From Apostichopus japonicus (taxonomy: Eukaryota; Echinodermata; Holothuroidea; Aspidochirotida; Stichopodidae), in assembly GCF_037975245.1 (NCBI RefSeq), contig NC_092573.1, positions 6,746,501-6,810,500 on the forward strand: a stretch of 64,000 nt of DNA. Direction: 5' to 3'. Of this stretch, positions 11,556 to 24,224 are shown one piece after another. Each line of letters opens with the position of its first letter. The first letter of the stretch is position 1. The position numbers and the translations under genes are program-made. Below the pieces are notes generated by a model, which saw nothing but the letters and a program-made list of their open reading frames with translations, ran no database searches and was not told the origin of the DNA.

Positions 11556-11665
11556 CACGACTATCTGAGCGGAGCGCCACCATCGGTTGGCGCGGAGCGT
11601 ACAAGAAAATTTTTGGTTTTACAAACCCCCCAGATGGCTGGAAAAGGCCCTTCCCTAGTGTTCAT
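11556..11665 (+). repeat. Dispersed module with core GCGCCACCAT...TTGGCGCG, member 1
   Basis: This is one of five related modules of about 100 bases in the window: here, about 16025-16120, 16640-16745 and 16795-16905 (these three inverted), and 17515-17625. Each has a CGGAGCGCCACC core, then TTGGCGCG, a CGTACAAG stretch and a closing GGCACTTCC-like part. Frames across them give similar peptides (RSATI-WR), but this reflects the repeat and not a gene. Confidence 0.65.
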
Positions 11666-11797
11666 TCTGGTTCCCTGGCCTCTTGCTAACTTGAGACACC
11701 TCATTCAATATCACTTTTAAACCCCAAAAAACAAACGAGTTAAAATAGTACGTAATTCAGTAATACATAATGTATTAAAATTAGCAAGGTACATACA

Positions 11798-12698
11798 CAA
11801 GGGCGGCGGAAGCACTTTTAATCTGGGGGGGGGGGGGGCACCGACGTCAAAGGGCACTTTGCAGAAATTCGATTTGACTGATGCAGCCTGATATTTAGTA
11901 CCCTTTATAAATCTTATTGTATTATCTTATTTGCGTATACACATCACTCCATCAACGCCCCCCCCCCCCCCCGTCTTAGTAGTCTTACTTTTCAACTTCT
12001 GATACTTGTAGATACAAAGATAGGCCAGAAATGTCTTTGATACAACCATAGCCATGCAGTATTTGTCTTTGATACAACTGTAGCTAGTAAATGTTTATCG
12101 AAAAGGCTGTTTTGGAACTTGGAACGCCGATCGTGACAACAACAGGCAACAAAGTGCTGCAGCTCTATACATATAAAGTCTGTTAATCAACGATAGGCTT
12201 ATTTGACTGTGGAATGTTCTCAACTGAAATTTTATCTGCGTAAACGGGTTCTTAAGTAAATGTTAAAAAACTGACAAGATCGTATCCTAGTTTTTTTCGG
12301 CGGGTAGAGTATTGAATGAAACGGCACGCGATATGAATGACAGCCTAGATGACAGAAGAATAGGTCACCTAATTTAGCCATAATCTTGCTACGTTCATTT
12401 CAATAGTTTTTCCTGTCTAGACTCTTAAACTCGTCCAGCAAGCTTATGGATTTGAATTATGGGTGTTTTAATAAAAAAGATAACTTGGCCAAAAAAAGTG
12501 TACGCCCGGGTCTACAGTGCTACACACTGGCTACTCCCCTGATAGTTCTAAATTAGGATTAGATCTCTTACTGAAATATCGCTGACCTAATAAGGTGATC
12601 AAGAGTACAAGTTTTATGTAGAAAAAGGGCACATTTTTAACCTGAGGAAAAGTGGGGGGGGCACTTGCCCCCTGTGCCCCCCGGTTCCGCCGCCCTTG
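11798..12698. mobile_element. Nested hAT-like element inside 11485-13701
   Basis: The ends CAAGGGCGGCGGAAGC and, in reverse, CAAGGGCGGCGGAACC form a terminal inverted repeat, each followed within about 30 bases by a G tract. The 8-bp AAGGTACA occurs at 11786-11793 and 12699-12706, a probable target-site duplication with a 4-base TACA duplication on the left. No transposase is seen. Confidence 0.65.
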
Positions 12699-13012
12699 AA
12701 GGTACATGTACAGAGTAGTCTTACTTTTCAACTTCTGATACTTGTAGATACAAAGATAGTCCAGAAATGTCTTTGATACAACTGTAGCTAGTAAATGTTT
12801 AAGTTAGCCTAATAAGAGAAGGCGAGAGCTATCCGACGATTGCCATCTGATGCAAATTTCTCAAGTGTTTTCTCAACTGAAATATTATCTGCGTAAACGG
12901 GTTCTTAACTACATGTTAAAAAACTGACAAGATCGGATCCTATAGTCTTTTTCGGCGGGTAGAGTGTTGAATGAAACTATTGTGCTACATACTGGCTACG
13001 CCCTGATCATAT
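11976..13012. repeat. Internal direct duplication straddling the nested element
   Basis: Sequence at about 11976-12325 recurs at about 12713-12990, both beginning AGTAGTCTTACTTTTCAACT and both containing GCGTAAACGGGTTCTTAA-like and TTTTCGGCGGGTAGAGT segments. The first copy lies inside the nested element and the second outside it. Confidence 0.7.
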
Positions 13013-13709
13013 GATACCAGTATCAGCAGATTTTGTTTCCTGTTTAAATTCTTTTACATGTTCTTTTACATAATATATCAGAAAGACAAACATAGTGCTC
13101 TTTTACAAGTTTTCCAGTAGGATGATTCTTGTTTATTGTCCAATGTCTGGACTTTAATACATTTGACGAACTTAACTGATGGACAATATAAACTTTCATA
13201 TTTTGTAATACAGCCAGATATGCAGTGGCCTAAAAACAAATATCGTTATCGCAGTGTATTAGCAGTGTAATAATTATTTATAGGAAGTGCGTATCACGTA
13301 CGATTGCTAGCTTAGCTTCATAACATGCTGTTCGTGCAACAACTTAGGACGACTCATTGAACGAACATTGTCGACGTTGTTGTGCATACAGTTCATGACA
13401 TTCCATAGAGTGCGGTTAGGTAGGCAATATGTATTTTATTATGCAGTGGCCAACTGTAGGCTTGTAATAGGCTATAAGCTAAATTTAGCTAATTGCATCT
13501 GCCAAACTAAGTAAGTAGTTGAATCAGTAGGCGTGAATGTTACTACGATTACAATCGAGTTAACGGAGCTGACGAGTATTCAAGACCAAAAGAGCACTGA
13601 CAAAATACCATGCTAAAAAAACGACAGTTTAAAAAAAAAATCGACACTGAAAGGGGGGAGCGGTCGCTCCCCCTGCTCCCCCCCCCCTGGCTACGTCCCT
13701 GGTTTGGAG

Positions 13710-14245
13710 ACGCTTTTCTTTAGTAACAGTAAAGAAGAACGGAGTACTCTTTCGAGACAATTGCTGGTTATGTTTCTTTTAAAGTTGATATAAAATTGTA
13801 ACATTCTGAGATAAAAATTAATGTTTACGTAGTGCTTTGTATGAATGAATGAACTCGTGCGTTCGTGCATTATCCTGGCCGGGCGATAAAGGCACGGCAG
13901 ATCAATGATTAACCACCTAATTAACAAGTTCTTATGTAATTACATCATACTGCACTGGTTCGTTACATACAAGAATGTTTGGATAACAATGGAATGTTCA
14001 CCTGCATGATTTGTATTTGCCATAATACGCTGCAATGTCTGGTATTGTTCAAATCGTTATAAAATTTAAGAAGCATGCCCTCATTAACTGAAGTTACCTA
14101 ATGCCAAGGTCCGGGATCTTTTTGAGAAAGCTATTGAAGAATGACGTATTTCTCACGTATTTCTTCACATTTTTTTAATTAGTTGGACAAATTTGATCCA
14201 ATTTTGATCTACAATATTTGATTTTATTAAACTTAAATTAAATAA

Positions 14246-14320
<75 letters not shown>

Positions 14321-15030
14321 AATGTATATGTAATATAAATATACATTGCATTCTTACCACATACCACGAGGCAGTATATTTATGGCGAATACTAAGCCTA
14401 TACTCATACCATTGCATTCAGCTACTATATTTATTGTCTGTAACTAAATCATGCTTATTTATTTCTCGTCGGTTCTTGTGATAAATATACACGATACATA
14501 AACAAAACCAACAATAGCGATGCATATGTATGTTTTACTGTGTAATAATAACACTATATTCTACATTATAAACTAAATGTTTATAGCATTAAACGTATAT
14601 ATATATATCTACATTATATGATAGTTGGTAATAAATAATTTATGACAGTGCGGGCAATGACATTAATGAAACATCTCGGTATTCCCATTAGAAGTGAACG
14701 AACAACTGAAGCATAGCTGCTATGTAGGTTATCTTGTATCAAACCATATTCTGCAGGCTTCATCGCGTCACAAACATATGATATAATCATTTTGAATGTG
14801 TCATACAACTGCGACACATTACTATAGGCCGATGGCAGAATGAACAATTGAAAACATTACAAATGAATTATCACCTATTTGATTGATCTCTCAATTTGCA
14901 TAAAATTGCTTATTGACATGTGTTTGAATCATTTAACTGGATAATTACATAATCAGTTGAAGGTATGGTCGCACGTATCGTCCTCATATAGCTTTTTTTT
15001 CCCTTCCATGTCGGATATAAATCATCTTTC
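13710..15030. other. Non-coding duplication tail with a TA microsatellite
   Basis: No gene is seen. A long TA repeat at about 14240-14320 is the site where copy 2 carries the tRNA-derived insertion. The rest aligns with 36337-38060 of copy 2 almost base for base. Confidence 0.6.
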
Positions 15031-16978
15031 GTGGCGGAGAAACAGGGGGGGTTGGGGGGGGGGGGGGGGTTTAACCCCCCCACTTTTTGAAGAGGGGGGT
15101 GGCCCACACAATCAACCCCCCCTAGTTTTTGCCAGTAATGTTCTGTTATAGCTTATATTATGTGCTCCAAATGGCATAATAAATCAAATTATTAAATTTG
15201 AAATTGTTAAAGTCATTTCAACCTTTTACCTGGTAGGCTACCTCAACAATTAACGACAGAAAACCGAGTTAGAATTGACCCACACATTATTTCTAGCCCC
15301 TTTCCCCCACCTTGCGCATTAGAACTTGTAGCTCATAGCGCTAACTTCACCCCACAACAGACATACACAAAATAACGTTTTGCTGTTGAATAGCTTTGGA
15401 ACTGTATACACTTGCCAACTTCAACGAGGTGAAGGAAGGAAAAGAAAAAGAAGAACGAGAGAAAAGGAGAAAAGGATGGAGTAGAAAATACGGCAAGAAA
15501 ACGGGAAGAGAAAGAGGAACAGTGACCAAATTATTCGAATTTGTAAAGCAAACAGCAGATATCACATAATATCAGTGAGCATGAAAATGGCGTTCCACGA
15601 TAAACAGCCTCCAAACCATGGGCGCAGATCCTGGTGAGGACAGCGGGACGCGTCCCCACCAACTTTTTCAGTAGTGGGGACATGATATACCGTGTCCCCA
15701 CCAATTTGTCTTGACCAATAGCTGCATTTCAAGTTCCCCTGTATTGAACTTTGGCGCAGTTTGATCCAGCATTGTGCAAATGACATGCAGCAGTTCTCAT
15801 TTTATTGTATTTTATCCAGTTGTTAAATATAGGACGGAAATCGCATTTGCGGCAGTCTATATTTGTTTTCTGGGAGAGGACACCAGACCCATCGTATATA
15901 CAAAAGTCTACTTGGATTATTTGTACTGATTTTCTTTCTGCAGACGCCCATGTATTTCTCCAAACTAAATTTCTAAGCCATGAGATCTAAAACTTAAGGA
16001 GGTTTAGGAGCATCATTAGGTCTGGGAAGTGTTATTTCCGGCGATCTGTGAGGTATATTTGCCCCAAAAAATCGTACGCTACGCGCGAGCCCATGGTCGC
16101 GCTCCGCTTAGATAGTGTCATAGAACAGACACGCGTCCCCACCATTTTCCAAGACTGATCTGCGCCCATGCTCAAAACTGTCGATGTGTGTAGTGTTCGG
16201 TTTCGGAAATATCTGGTATATTTTTATTTCCTTCAACGAAATTTTTTAGTAGCCGTCTGAATTTTCGAAAATTCCCTAACCAACATTCTTCATCATACTT
16301 CATCATACTCGTGCAATTTTGACCCGTCTGTTAGGGTTTGAAGGAGGTTTTTCTATATCGGTTGTCCATAGATGATATTTTGTGCAACATTATGGGTATG
16401 TTTTGAAGTGAATTTATTCACGAGAATTGTGAATTTTCAAATTCTGAACAGTGGGGCTGACGGATATTGTGGGCCGCGATGAAGAATCACCTACAAAAGC
16501 AATGATCCACAGGATATGTGATGAAGTCGAACATGATGTGTGACTGGTGACAATCTTCAAAAAGATTATATAGATGAGAGAAAAAGTATTTGGAAAAAAC
16601 TTGGTTCTCAGGCTAAAGTGTACATATGGTTGGTCAGTTTCAAGCCCGAGAAGTGCCATTTCCCGTGATCTGGGGGTACCAAAACCAGAAATTTGCTTGT
16701 ACGCTGCGCGCCAACCAATGGTGGCGCTCCGCTTAGATAGTAATACGCGCCCCCCGGGATAGAAAATCCTGCATACGCCCCTTGTTAAATGCAGCTTTTC
16801 AAGGCCTGGGCAATGCCACTTACTGCAATCTGGGAGGCAATATTTGCCAAAAAGTTCTTGTGCACTTCGCGCCAACTTATGGTGGCGCTCCACTTAGATA
16901 GTGAGCCAGCAGTTATGACTTTTTATTTCATCAATGGACTGCAACCCCCGCACTTCTGACAAGAAATCTCCGCCACTG
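15031..16978. mobile_element. hAT-like insertion specific to copy 1
   Basis: Copy 2 reads straight through at about 38060, so these 1.95 kb were inserted into copy 1 or lost from copy 2. The right end in reverse is CAGTGGCGGAGATTTC and the left end begins GTGGCGGAGAAACAGG, giving a 10-base inverted core. Long G and C tracts lie just inside the left end. GATCTACC follows the right end; the matching left duplication is not visible, as if the left edge lost about a dozen bases. It carries three inverted modules of the GCGCCACC family (about 16025-16120, 16640-16745, 16795-16905). No transposase is found. Confidence 0.6.
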
Positions 16979-17402
16979 GATCTACCTACAAACCACTTAT
17001 AGTGGTGATAGTCAACGTTCCGAGAAATTAAAAGAAATGTATTTCTCGAAGCCCTGTATTGTCTACTTATTGTAGCACATAAGTTAGATTTATCCCTATA
17101 CGTATCAACGAGACTCAATTTGAAAAGAATGCTTAGCTGCTCGTTTCCTGTAGTTAATTCATACTTCCACATGCCACCTATACTTTTCGTTATAGCAGCG
17201 CGATTGAAGTCATTCTTTAACGTTGTAAGATGTAAACAACATTCCTTAGAAAGTGTGAATCACACATCAAGTAAAATATTGTTGTTGATAGCTAACTTTA
17301 TCCTAAGGCCCATGATACCTAATATGTCAGCATGCAAGAAACAGTTTGAATTAATCTCTTCAAGGACAACGTCAAATATTGCGACAGTTATATCGCTGCA
17401 AT

Positions 17403-17996
17403 AATTCATTTCGAAAAGTCAAAACAACTTTTGGTGAAAGTCTGTGATGTTTTTTGGTCATATTTAGAAACAAATTGTGACACGGTTAGACACGTAGCGA
17501 GGAAGCTTGTAGGTAAACCACCTAAGCGTAGCGCCACCATAAGTTGGCGCGAAGAGTATAAGAAAATTGAGGCCGAAAATTGCTCCCACATTGCTGGAAA
17601 TGGCACTTCCCAGGCCTTGTTAGTTGCATAACACGCTATAATGGAAAGGTTTCTTGAGATTACAAAATCAACCTGCAATTGGTCGTAATATGACCTCTTT
17701 TTACCAATTACTGTAGTTTGCAACGCCTGCCACATATTATTTCTTAGTATGAGGGTCTTTGTGTGAACGCTGTATGATGAACTACACTGTAGACATGAAC
17801 ATATCCACACAGTGTTTATACAAAGAGCCCAATGGTGTTAAGAAGCTATGCAGGATAATTGTACAGTCTAGAACAGGTTGATTTACGACCGTGTCAGATC
17901 GATGACGGTGTACTATTACTAAGCCTGTGCGTTGCCGATTATTATTCCGCACTTGTCCATATGCGGACTGTGCGGGACCGTAGCTATGTTTTTACG
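17403..17996. other. Unique spacer between the duplicates, left part
   Basis: Outside the duplication. It contains one GCGCCACC-type module at about 17515-17625 on the plus strand. No gene is seen. Confidence 0.5.
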
Positions 17997-18505
17997 CGAT
18001 AAACATGGTTTATCGGCGATAAACATGATTTATCGGCGATAAACATGGTTTATCGGCGATAAACATGGTTTATCGGCGATAAACATGGTTCATCGGCGAT
18101 AAACATGGTTTATCGGCGATAAACATGGTTTATCGGCGATAAACCATGTTTCTCGATAGATAAACGTGGTTTATCGGCGAAAACCTTGTCATCGCTCGAA
18201 AAACCATGTTTATCGCTTGAAAAACATGGATTATCGCAGATAAACATGGATTGTCACAGATAAACCATGTTTATCTATCGAGAAACATGGTTTATCGCCG
18301 ATAAACCATGTTTATCGCCGAAAAACCATATTTATCAGTGATAATCCATGTTTCTCAAGCGATAAACATGGATTCTCGTCGATAAACCGTGTTTATCAAC
18401 CGAAAATCCATGTTTATTGGTCGATAAACATGGTTTTTCGATCGAAAAACATGGTTTATCAGTCGATAAACATGGTTTATCGACCGATAATCCATGTTTT
18501 TCGAT
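17997..18505. repeat. Palindromic 20/21-bp minisatellite of about 25 units
   Basis: The basic unit CGATAAACATGGTTTATCGG is itself a hairpin: CGATAAAC and GTTTATCG flank ATG. The first units (to about 18142) are nearly identical at 20 bases; later units drift to 20-21 bases and alternate orientation. Reading frames in the diverged half encode a 7-residue period only because 21 is a multiple of three. The array sits in the spacer between the two duplicated blocks. Confidence 0.9.
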
Positions 18506-19251
18506 TAATTGAGCAATTGGCTCGCCATAGACATTAGTAAAACATGAGTCCCATAAGAACATTGTCTTTATATATATTCGGTCGAATTCGATATCAATAG
18601 ATTGTTGCTAAATCAAAGTGAAATGCAGTTTTATTTATGGAATGATATATACGACAATAAGAAATTAAATCAGAGGAAATGACAGGCCTTTCTCCAGCAA
18701 ATGACCAATAGAATGCATCCATTATGGAATTTTGCATAAGTTATCTTACAGACACATACACTAATAGTTGCTTAATTATTCTCATGACTTTCAAATAAAT
18801 CCATTTTGCCTGTGTATACAATTAGTCGGATCGTTTATGAGTTATATTTGCAAGCTGCATATGTAATTATACTTAATTTGCATAATTAGTATGCCATTTG
18901 CATGTAGATAATATTGTCCCGGTTGCGTTATCACAATCCTGAAGTAACAAATTTTGGTTCGAGATTGGTTTCGGTTAGATATCGTGCTGTTAAATTTGGT
19001 TCCCGTGATTTGTTTAGACCTCGAGTAACGTACTTCAACAGAAGTCATTTGTCTGAGATCGCTATCATTTATGATTTCTATCTTTAACGCTATAATAATT
19101 AAAAAACAACGCTTATTTCTCAATAGACCTTCCTGTAATCATACAGTGTTATCAGTAAATTTTCAATCAATCAATTAATCAATCAATGACGACATTTATT
19201 TCAGCGCCACAATCATAGACATGTCTTAAAGCTGTAAAACATTAACGATAT
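18506..19251. other. Unique spacer, right part
   Basis: AT-rich, no gene or repeat boundary recognised apart from a short AATC-type run near 19167-19188 that ends just before duplication copy 2. Confidence 0.5.
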
Positions 19252-20642
19252 TTACTGCTGTTTATAATGAAAACGGGGATCATTGAACGTTAAATGAACG
19301 ATGTTAATTCTAACTCTTCTCTGCTAGAGTTTTAGCGGTAACCAAATATAAGAACACCATCTTATATATGTTTATAATTAAATGTTCAAAAAACTAACTT
19401 ACCCGAAGAACAAGTCAATGAGTAGAGAAACAGAAATAATGAAATATTAGACCGCATCCTCAATTAGCAAAATAATTATTCGAATCTACAAGAAAGGTTT
19501 TGCTATTATACGTGTATAAGTAACGAGTGAAAATTGAGATTACATTCATCTTATTTTATAAGAATCTTCTCCAACAAAATTTGATTCACTGCCAAAAGTG
19601 TTTTATTTGACGAAGAGATTAAGACTATTGTTATACTTTTAAAGCTGGTATTTACTTTGTTTACCATGCGGTTTAAATTGCTAGGAAAGATAACGGTTGG
19701 GATAGCCATATGGGCAACTCTCATAGATTATCAGGTGTTTACGGAGAAGTCTTATCAGAAAACAAAACGCTTTCCCCGAAGCCACTGTTGACCAATTGAA
19801 ACAAAATAGAACACCTTTTGAAATGACTCATTTCATAAATCATCAATATAGTTAGTTGTAAACGTCTTCAGATGAATTCACGCAATGCATATACTTCATC
19901 TTGGGTTCCTTTTCATTAACTGGAAATGTGAAAGCTATTATGTTTATTTCTGTTTTGGAGTATAAAATTGTATATCGAGTATTTATCACATGTTTACGAA
20001 GCCATATTAGTATCATGCAAAATTAACTATACTCCCTTCACATCATAGACTGTCGATTTGTTATCTCAATATTTTGTTCTCATCCTATTTTGTTATTACC
20101 AATGAGAATATTGTTATCGCATTAATTTGTTGTAATCATAGTCTTTCTTACAGTTTGGTTTACTGCCTGTAGTAAAAATTGATAAACGAGGGTGATATAT
20201 TCCAATTCATATGGCTATTTTCTCCGATCAACCTGTTTTTCTAAAGGGAAGGACTTTGACGTCACTGTAAATAGGTTGCATTTCTCCGTGACTTCAGAAA
20301 CCTTCAAAAAAAGATAATCGTTTAGATAACTAAGATTAAAGAGGGCCTCATTTACCGGTTGTAGAAGCTTTGGGTGATAAGCGTTCATAGGTTATTTTTC
20401 GAACACTTATTTTTAGGATATAAAGTGGTTTTCTGACACTAATAATAGCATTTTTAATGATAAGCATTATAAACAGACTTGACGTTATCACATACGCCAG
20501 TATGACTCCTCTCTGCAATGCTATAGAACTGGATTTTCTTATCAAAGGGTATATTACGTTGTCGTGAATCATTTTCTCTAGAAACAAGTTTGTCAAATTA
20601 AATTCTTTCAGAATGGACAATAAATTAGAATATATTTAAAGT

Positions 20643-21683
20643 ATTAACGTTGCGGATTTTTATAAGAATGGTGATTATTGGGTTAATCTCGTTAGCCGAC
20701 GTGTTCACAATCCATTCTGGAAAGATGTTTTTTACTCCACTTGGTTATACCTGAATAATTTTTTGAATTCTCCTCATTTGGATAGTTCGCTTATCTGTAG
20801 TCTGCCAATTTGGAATATCTCCCTGGTGACGATAGGGGATTTCCCGGTTGATTATCGTCATTGGGCGCTTCATGGCGTACTTTTCATTGGTGACTTGATT
20901 GATGAAAACGGACATTTTCTTCCTTTGATTCACTTTCTTGAGAAGTATCCCATTAAGACCAATTTTTTGGAATATCATGGCATTTTTCGGTCTGTAAAAA
21001 CCAGGCTGCGTAGTATTACAGATGCCTGTAATGTTGAGTATCTTTGTGGCCCTGTTAACAGTTTCATAAATATACTATTGAATATGGGTAGCTTTGATTG
21101 TAAATATGTTTACAATCATTTGCTGTATTCTTCTTACCGCCCGTGTAAATCTTATCTCAAATGGACAGAATCGTTCAGTATTACTAGTGCGGATTGGGCC
21201 TTGTATTGTACAGTCCCTTTTAACTCTAGTAGTGATATTTACATTCGCTGGTTTCAGTATCGTATTCTTCATAGAATCATCCCGACAAATTATTATTTGC
21301 AAAAGACTGGTATTGTTGCATCAAATATGTGCACTTTTTGCCTGCTTAATCTTGAAACAATAGAACATTTGTTTTATCATTGTGATTTTGTTCAGAGAAT
21401 TTGGAAATTCTTTGAAAACCTTTTCATTAATGTTGATATTAAATTTCATTTGGATATTTCTGAAGTTTTGTTTGGGGGCGACTTTTCACGTGTCCTCAAT
21501 TTAATGCTCATTTTGATAAAATGTTACATTTTTAGTTGTAAGAAAATTAAGATTCTTCCCACAGTGATTGGCACTGTGAAATATCTGAAAGAATATTTTA
21601 TGATACAAAAATTGATTTTTCAAAAGAATATGGATGAGTTGGTATGGGAGAAGTATTGGCTCCCTTGGGTACTTTTACTTTAA
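20643..21683 (+). pseudogene. C-terminal part of LINE ORF2 (L1/Tx1-like)
   Basis: The frame is open from the 5' truncation point through a stop at 21681-21683, about 346 residues. It lacks endonuclease and reverse-transcriptase cores and holds only the C-terminal region: IRWFQYRILHRIIPTNYYL, then a zinc-knuckle CTFCLLNLETIEHLFYHC (C-x2-C-x8-H-x4-C), and a late WEKYW motif. This order and spacing match the C-terminal tail of L1- and Tx1-clade ORF2 proteins. The intact frame suggests a recent insertion. The fragment cannot encode a working transposition protein. Confidence 0.85.
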
Positions 21684-21800
21684 TCGTGACAGTTCGTTTA
21701 TTATTTTTGTTGTCACTTGTTGATTTCATCCTTTTATTGTGTATTGTTTGATTTTCATGAGCAATAAAAAAAAATAAATAAATAAATAAATAAATAAATA
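20643..21800 (+). mobile_element. 5'-truncated LINE with target-site duplication
   Basis: A 20-base direct repeat (AATTAGAATATATTTAAAGT) flanks it at 20623-20642 and 21801-21820, and copy 1 has the empty site near 3356-3375. The insert ends in an AATAAA-type (TAAA)n tail, typical of target-primed reverse transcription. Only the last part of ORF2 is present. Confidence 0.95.
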
Positions 21801-24224
21801 AATTAGAATATATTTAAAGTCGATGCTTTTCGTCAGGCTGGCAGCTCTAACGATATCAGAGAAAGTTATTTTTTTTTATATTTTCAGAGCTGATCAGATG
21901 TACTATATTAATAGGCTATGACCATGATGATATAGTGCATTTATAACCTACCATCTTCCTTATTCTTGTGCAGGGATGTAATCGTATATATGTGTTTAAA
22001 GCGAGTGTAACAGCATGCAAAGAGGAACCTTTTAGACCATTTCTTCCGTCAAAGTAACTACAAATATTACAGTTTGTCTGTAATCATTGAATCTCTATCT
22101 TAATCAATCTCAATCTCGCCAATCTCTCCTCTGGCCCATCACACCTCCTTACTCTCCATGCTACCTCTTCCTGATCGAAGTCTCTCCCTTCCAGCTGTTA
22201 GCTGGTGGTTTTGTTCCTCTCTGGCTTACACCAAGAGATGAGCCCCTACGAATACAACAGCCAGTTAGGACAATTTCCTGATGCTATAACCTCTCTAAAC
22301 TGTACTCCCATATCATGCTTCAAAGCACTGGTATTGGCAGTTCAAACAGTTCCTACCCTTTATCTGATAGAAACATGACATTCATACTGTGAAGAAAAAT
22401 TGTCCCAACTCGGTGAATACAATGTCATTACGGGTTGTGGTTTTAAGGATGGGTGCTTAGGAATCTGCATAGGAAGTGAAATAGCGCCAACATCTCACTT
22501 TTGTACGCGCGACTCCTTTATAACAGCCATTCATTGCAATGATTGCACAGTTATACAGAGTACGGTACCCGAAAGTAGGTTATTATTCTGACGTCTTCGG
22601 TGACGTCATTAATTATAGTTTATTTGACGTTACTTGTTAAACGTTGATTCTGTTTCATGGAAAACATAAACCGGTATAGGCCTATATATTTCACTCTTAA
22701 TTCAGAAAAGCTTGAATCTGGCATTTCTGAGTGTCTACAAATTACTCATACCGAAGTAAAGAGCGTGTTCTTGTGATATTAAGAAGTCTTGCAAAATTTC
22801 CTTCTCGTTGCTTTCTCCGACTCTGTTTGAGCTCAAAAGTAAAAAAGTATTGTCGAGGGGAAAGTTGTATTAGACTGATGTAAGTAATACTTGAATGTAT
22901 TTCCTACTTAGCGTATTCGAGACGTTGATAATGAAAGTTGTGATTGTTTGTAGCAAAAGTGAACTTGAAGCAAACAGGTGTGATGTCATAGTTGAACACT
23001 AACAACAAAATGTTTTTGTTTTGTTTAATGTTCACTTATTGTTTTCACTCTGGAATGGATAGGGTTCCAACTTTACCCATTGAAGGGGTATGAAGTTAAC
23101 AATATTCCAATAACTGTGGTGTATTGATAATTTGGAGATGAAACTTAAATACATGAAATACATAAACATATATTCGTCGGAATACTTCTATCACAGCATA
23201 ACTGAGTTCCGTTTTGGTACAAAACCTATGAACTTTAAATGCTGTTATCTCAAAACTAGTACGTATAGGATAACGAATGCAAATTGAACCACGATACCTT
23301 TTTCTATGGTATTTTTTTCTTAAATCAGATAAAATAAAAATGTCACCTGGAATATTCCTAATATATTCCATAATTGCTTTATATTTGTGTCATTAAATAT
23401 TTGAGATTTTTTTATTGTCGAGTGAAGTACAAATAAATTTGCCAATATTTGGTATGAATAATTTATTCATAAATGATAAATTGCATATACATGAAATAAG
23501 GTGGCTACTTTCCTGTAAATATAGTCTTTGCATTAAACAGTAACTTATAGCCTCAAATGAAGAACAGTGAGAGAATATAGTGAATTCTATGAAAAGTCTC
23601 AAGCATATTTATTTCTGACGTCACTTTGGTCATTCAGATATTCATGAGTGCAATTGGGCCAATTAAAACTATATACTCGAATATTCATGAGTGGAAGCTT
23701 TAACTTCTTGTGTATGTGGCATATTTTATGTTGTATTTGTGTGTGTATGTGTGTGTTTGTTTTTGCTTAATACTGGTTGAGATTCCTGCTTCATTACTCT
23801 GTTCAAAATTTTTGTGAGTGAGCATCTCCCCCCCCCCCACCCCAACACATTCCCAAACAATAAAATTATCCTTTACTCACAAGTTCACCTACCTGATCTA
23901 TTTCTCAACACATCAGTTCATAATTACTCATTACACTTGAAATTCACATCTAGAGTTGATCTTTATCGTTAATGAGATCCAGACCATCGTAATTGTTGAC
24001 TTACTTAATGGGTTTGAGTTCCGTCTTGTTTCAACTACATTGTAACCTATCATTTCGTGAATCAACCACGATCGCGCACAGAGGTTTACATTCTAACCAT
24101 GCATGTTATACAGGAAATGTATTTTTTTTAGGGCTAGCTTAAAAGCGAAAGAGATAGATAGATAGGGAGAGAGAGAGAGACCACTACACATGTGGAGAGA
24201 GAGACACACTTTCGGATTCAAGTT
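21801..24224. other. Non-coding part of duplication copy 2
   Basis: Counterpart of 3356-5785 with small differences. A poly-C tract near 23828-23838 sits at the matching place in copy 1. No gene is seen. Confidence 0.6.

Larger units (their letters stand above)
11485..13701. mobile_element. hAT-like DNA transposon, copy-1-specific insertion
   Basis: The left end CAGCGACGCAGCCAGG and the right end, read in reverse as CAGGGACGTAGCCAGG, form a 16-bp terminal inverted repeat with two mismatches. The 8-bp direct repeat GTTTGGAG flanks it at 11477-11484 and 13702-13709. Copy 2 has an uninterrupted site near 36330, which proves the insertion. Both ends have G or C tracts just inside the repeat. No transposase is recognisable in its 2217 bases, so it is non-autonomous or heavily decayed. 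It contains a second element (11798-12698) and an internal duplication. Confidence 0.88.
1978..17402. repeat. Segmental duplication, copy 1
   Basis: This 15.4 kb block matches 19252-38486 in the same orientation at high identity along its length. It contains in order non-coding sequence, a decayed reverse-transcriptase-like gene, an Ig receptor, a GIY-YIG fragment and more non-coding sequence. Copy-1-only insertions are 11485-13701 and about 15031-16978. Subtracting them leaves about 11.2 kb. The right edge is sharp: both copies read TATCGCTGCAATA and then diverge at 17403 and 38487. Confidence 0.93.

Noticed and set aside
16414-16893. 159-residue minus-strand frame
   Set aside because: It runs across two copies of the GCGCCACC module inside an insertion; the peptide similarity to other frames reflects the DNA repeat.
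17997-18505. CRISPR-like array of regular repeats
   Set aside because: There are no unique spacers of constant size; units abut and the setting is an animal genome.
18335-18562. Frame encoding a 7-residue repeat (KHGLSVD-like)
   Set aside because: Produced by the 21-bp units of the palindromic minisatellite.
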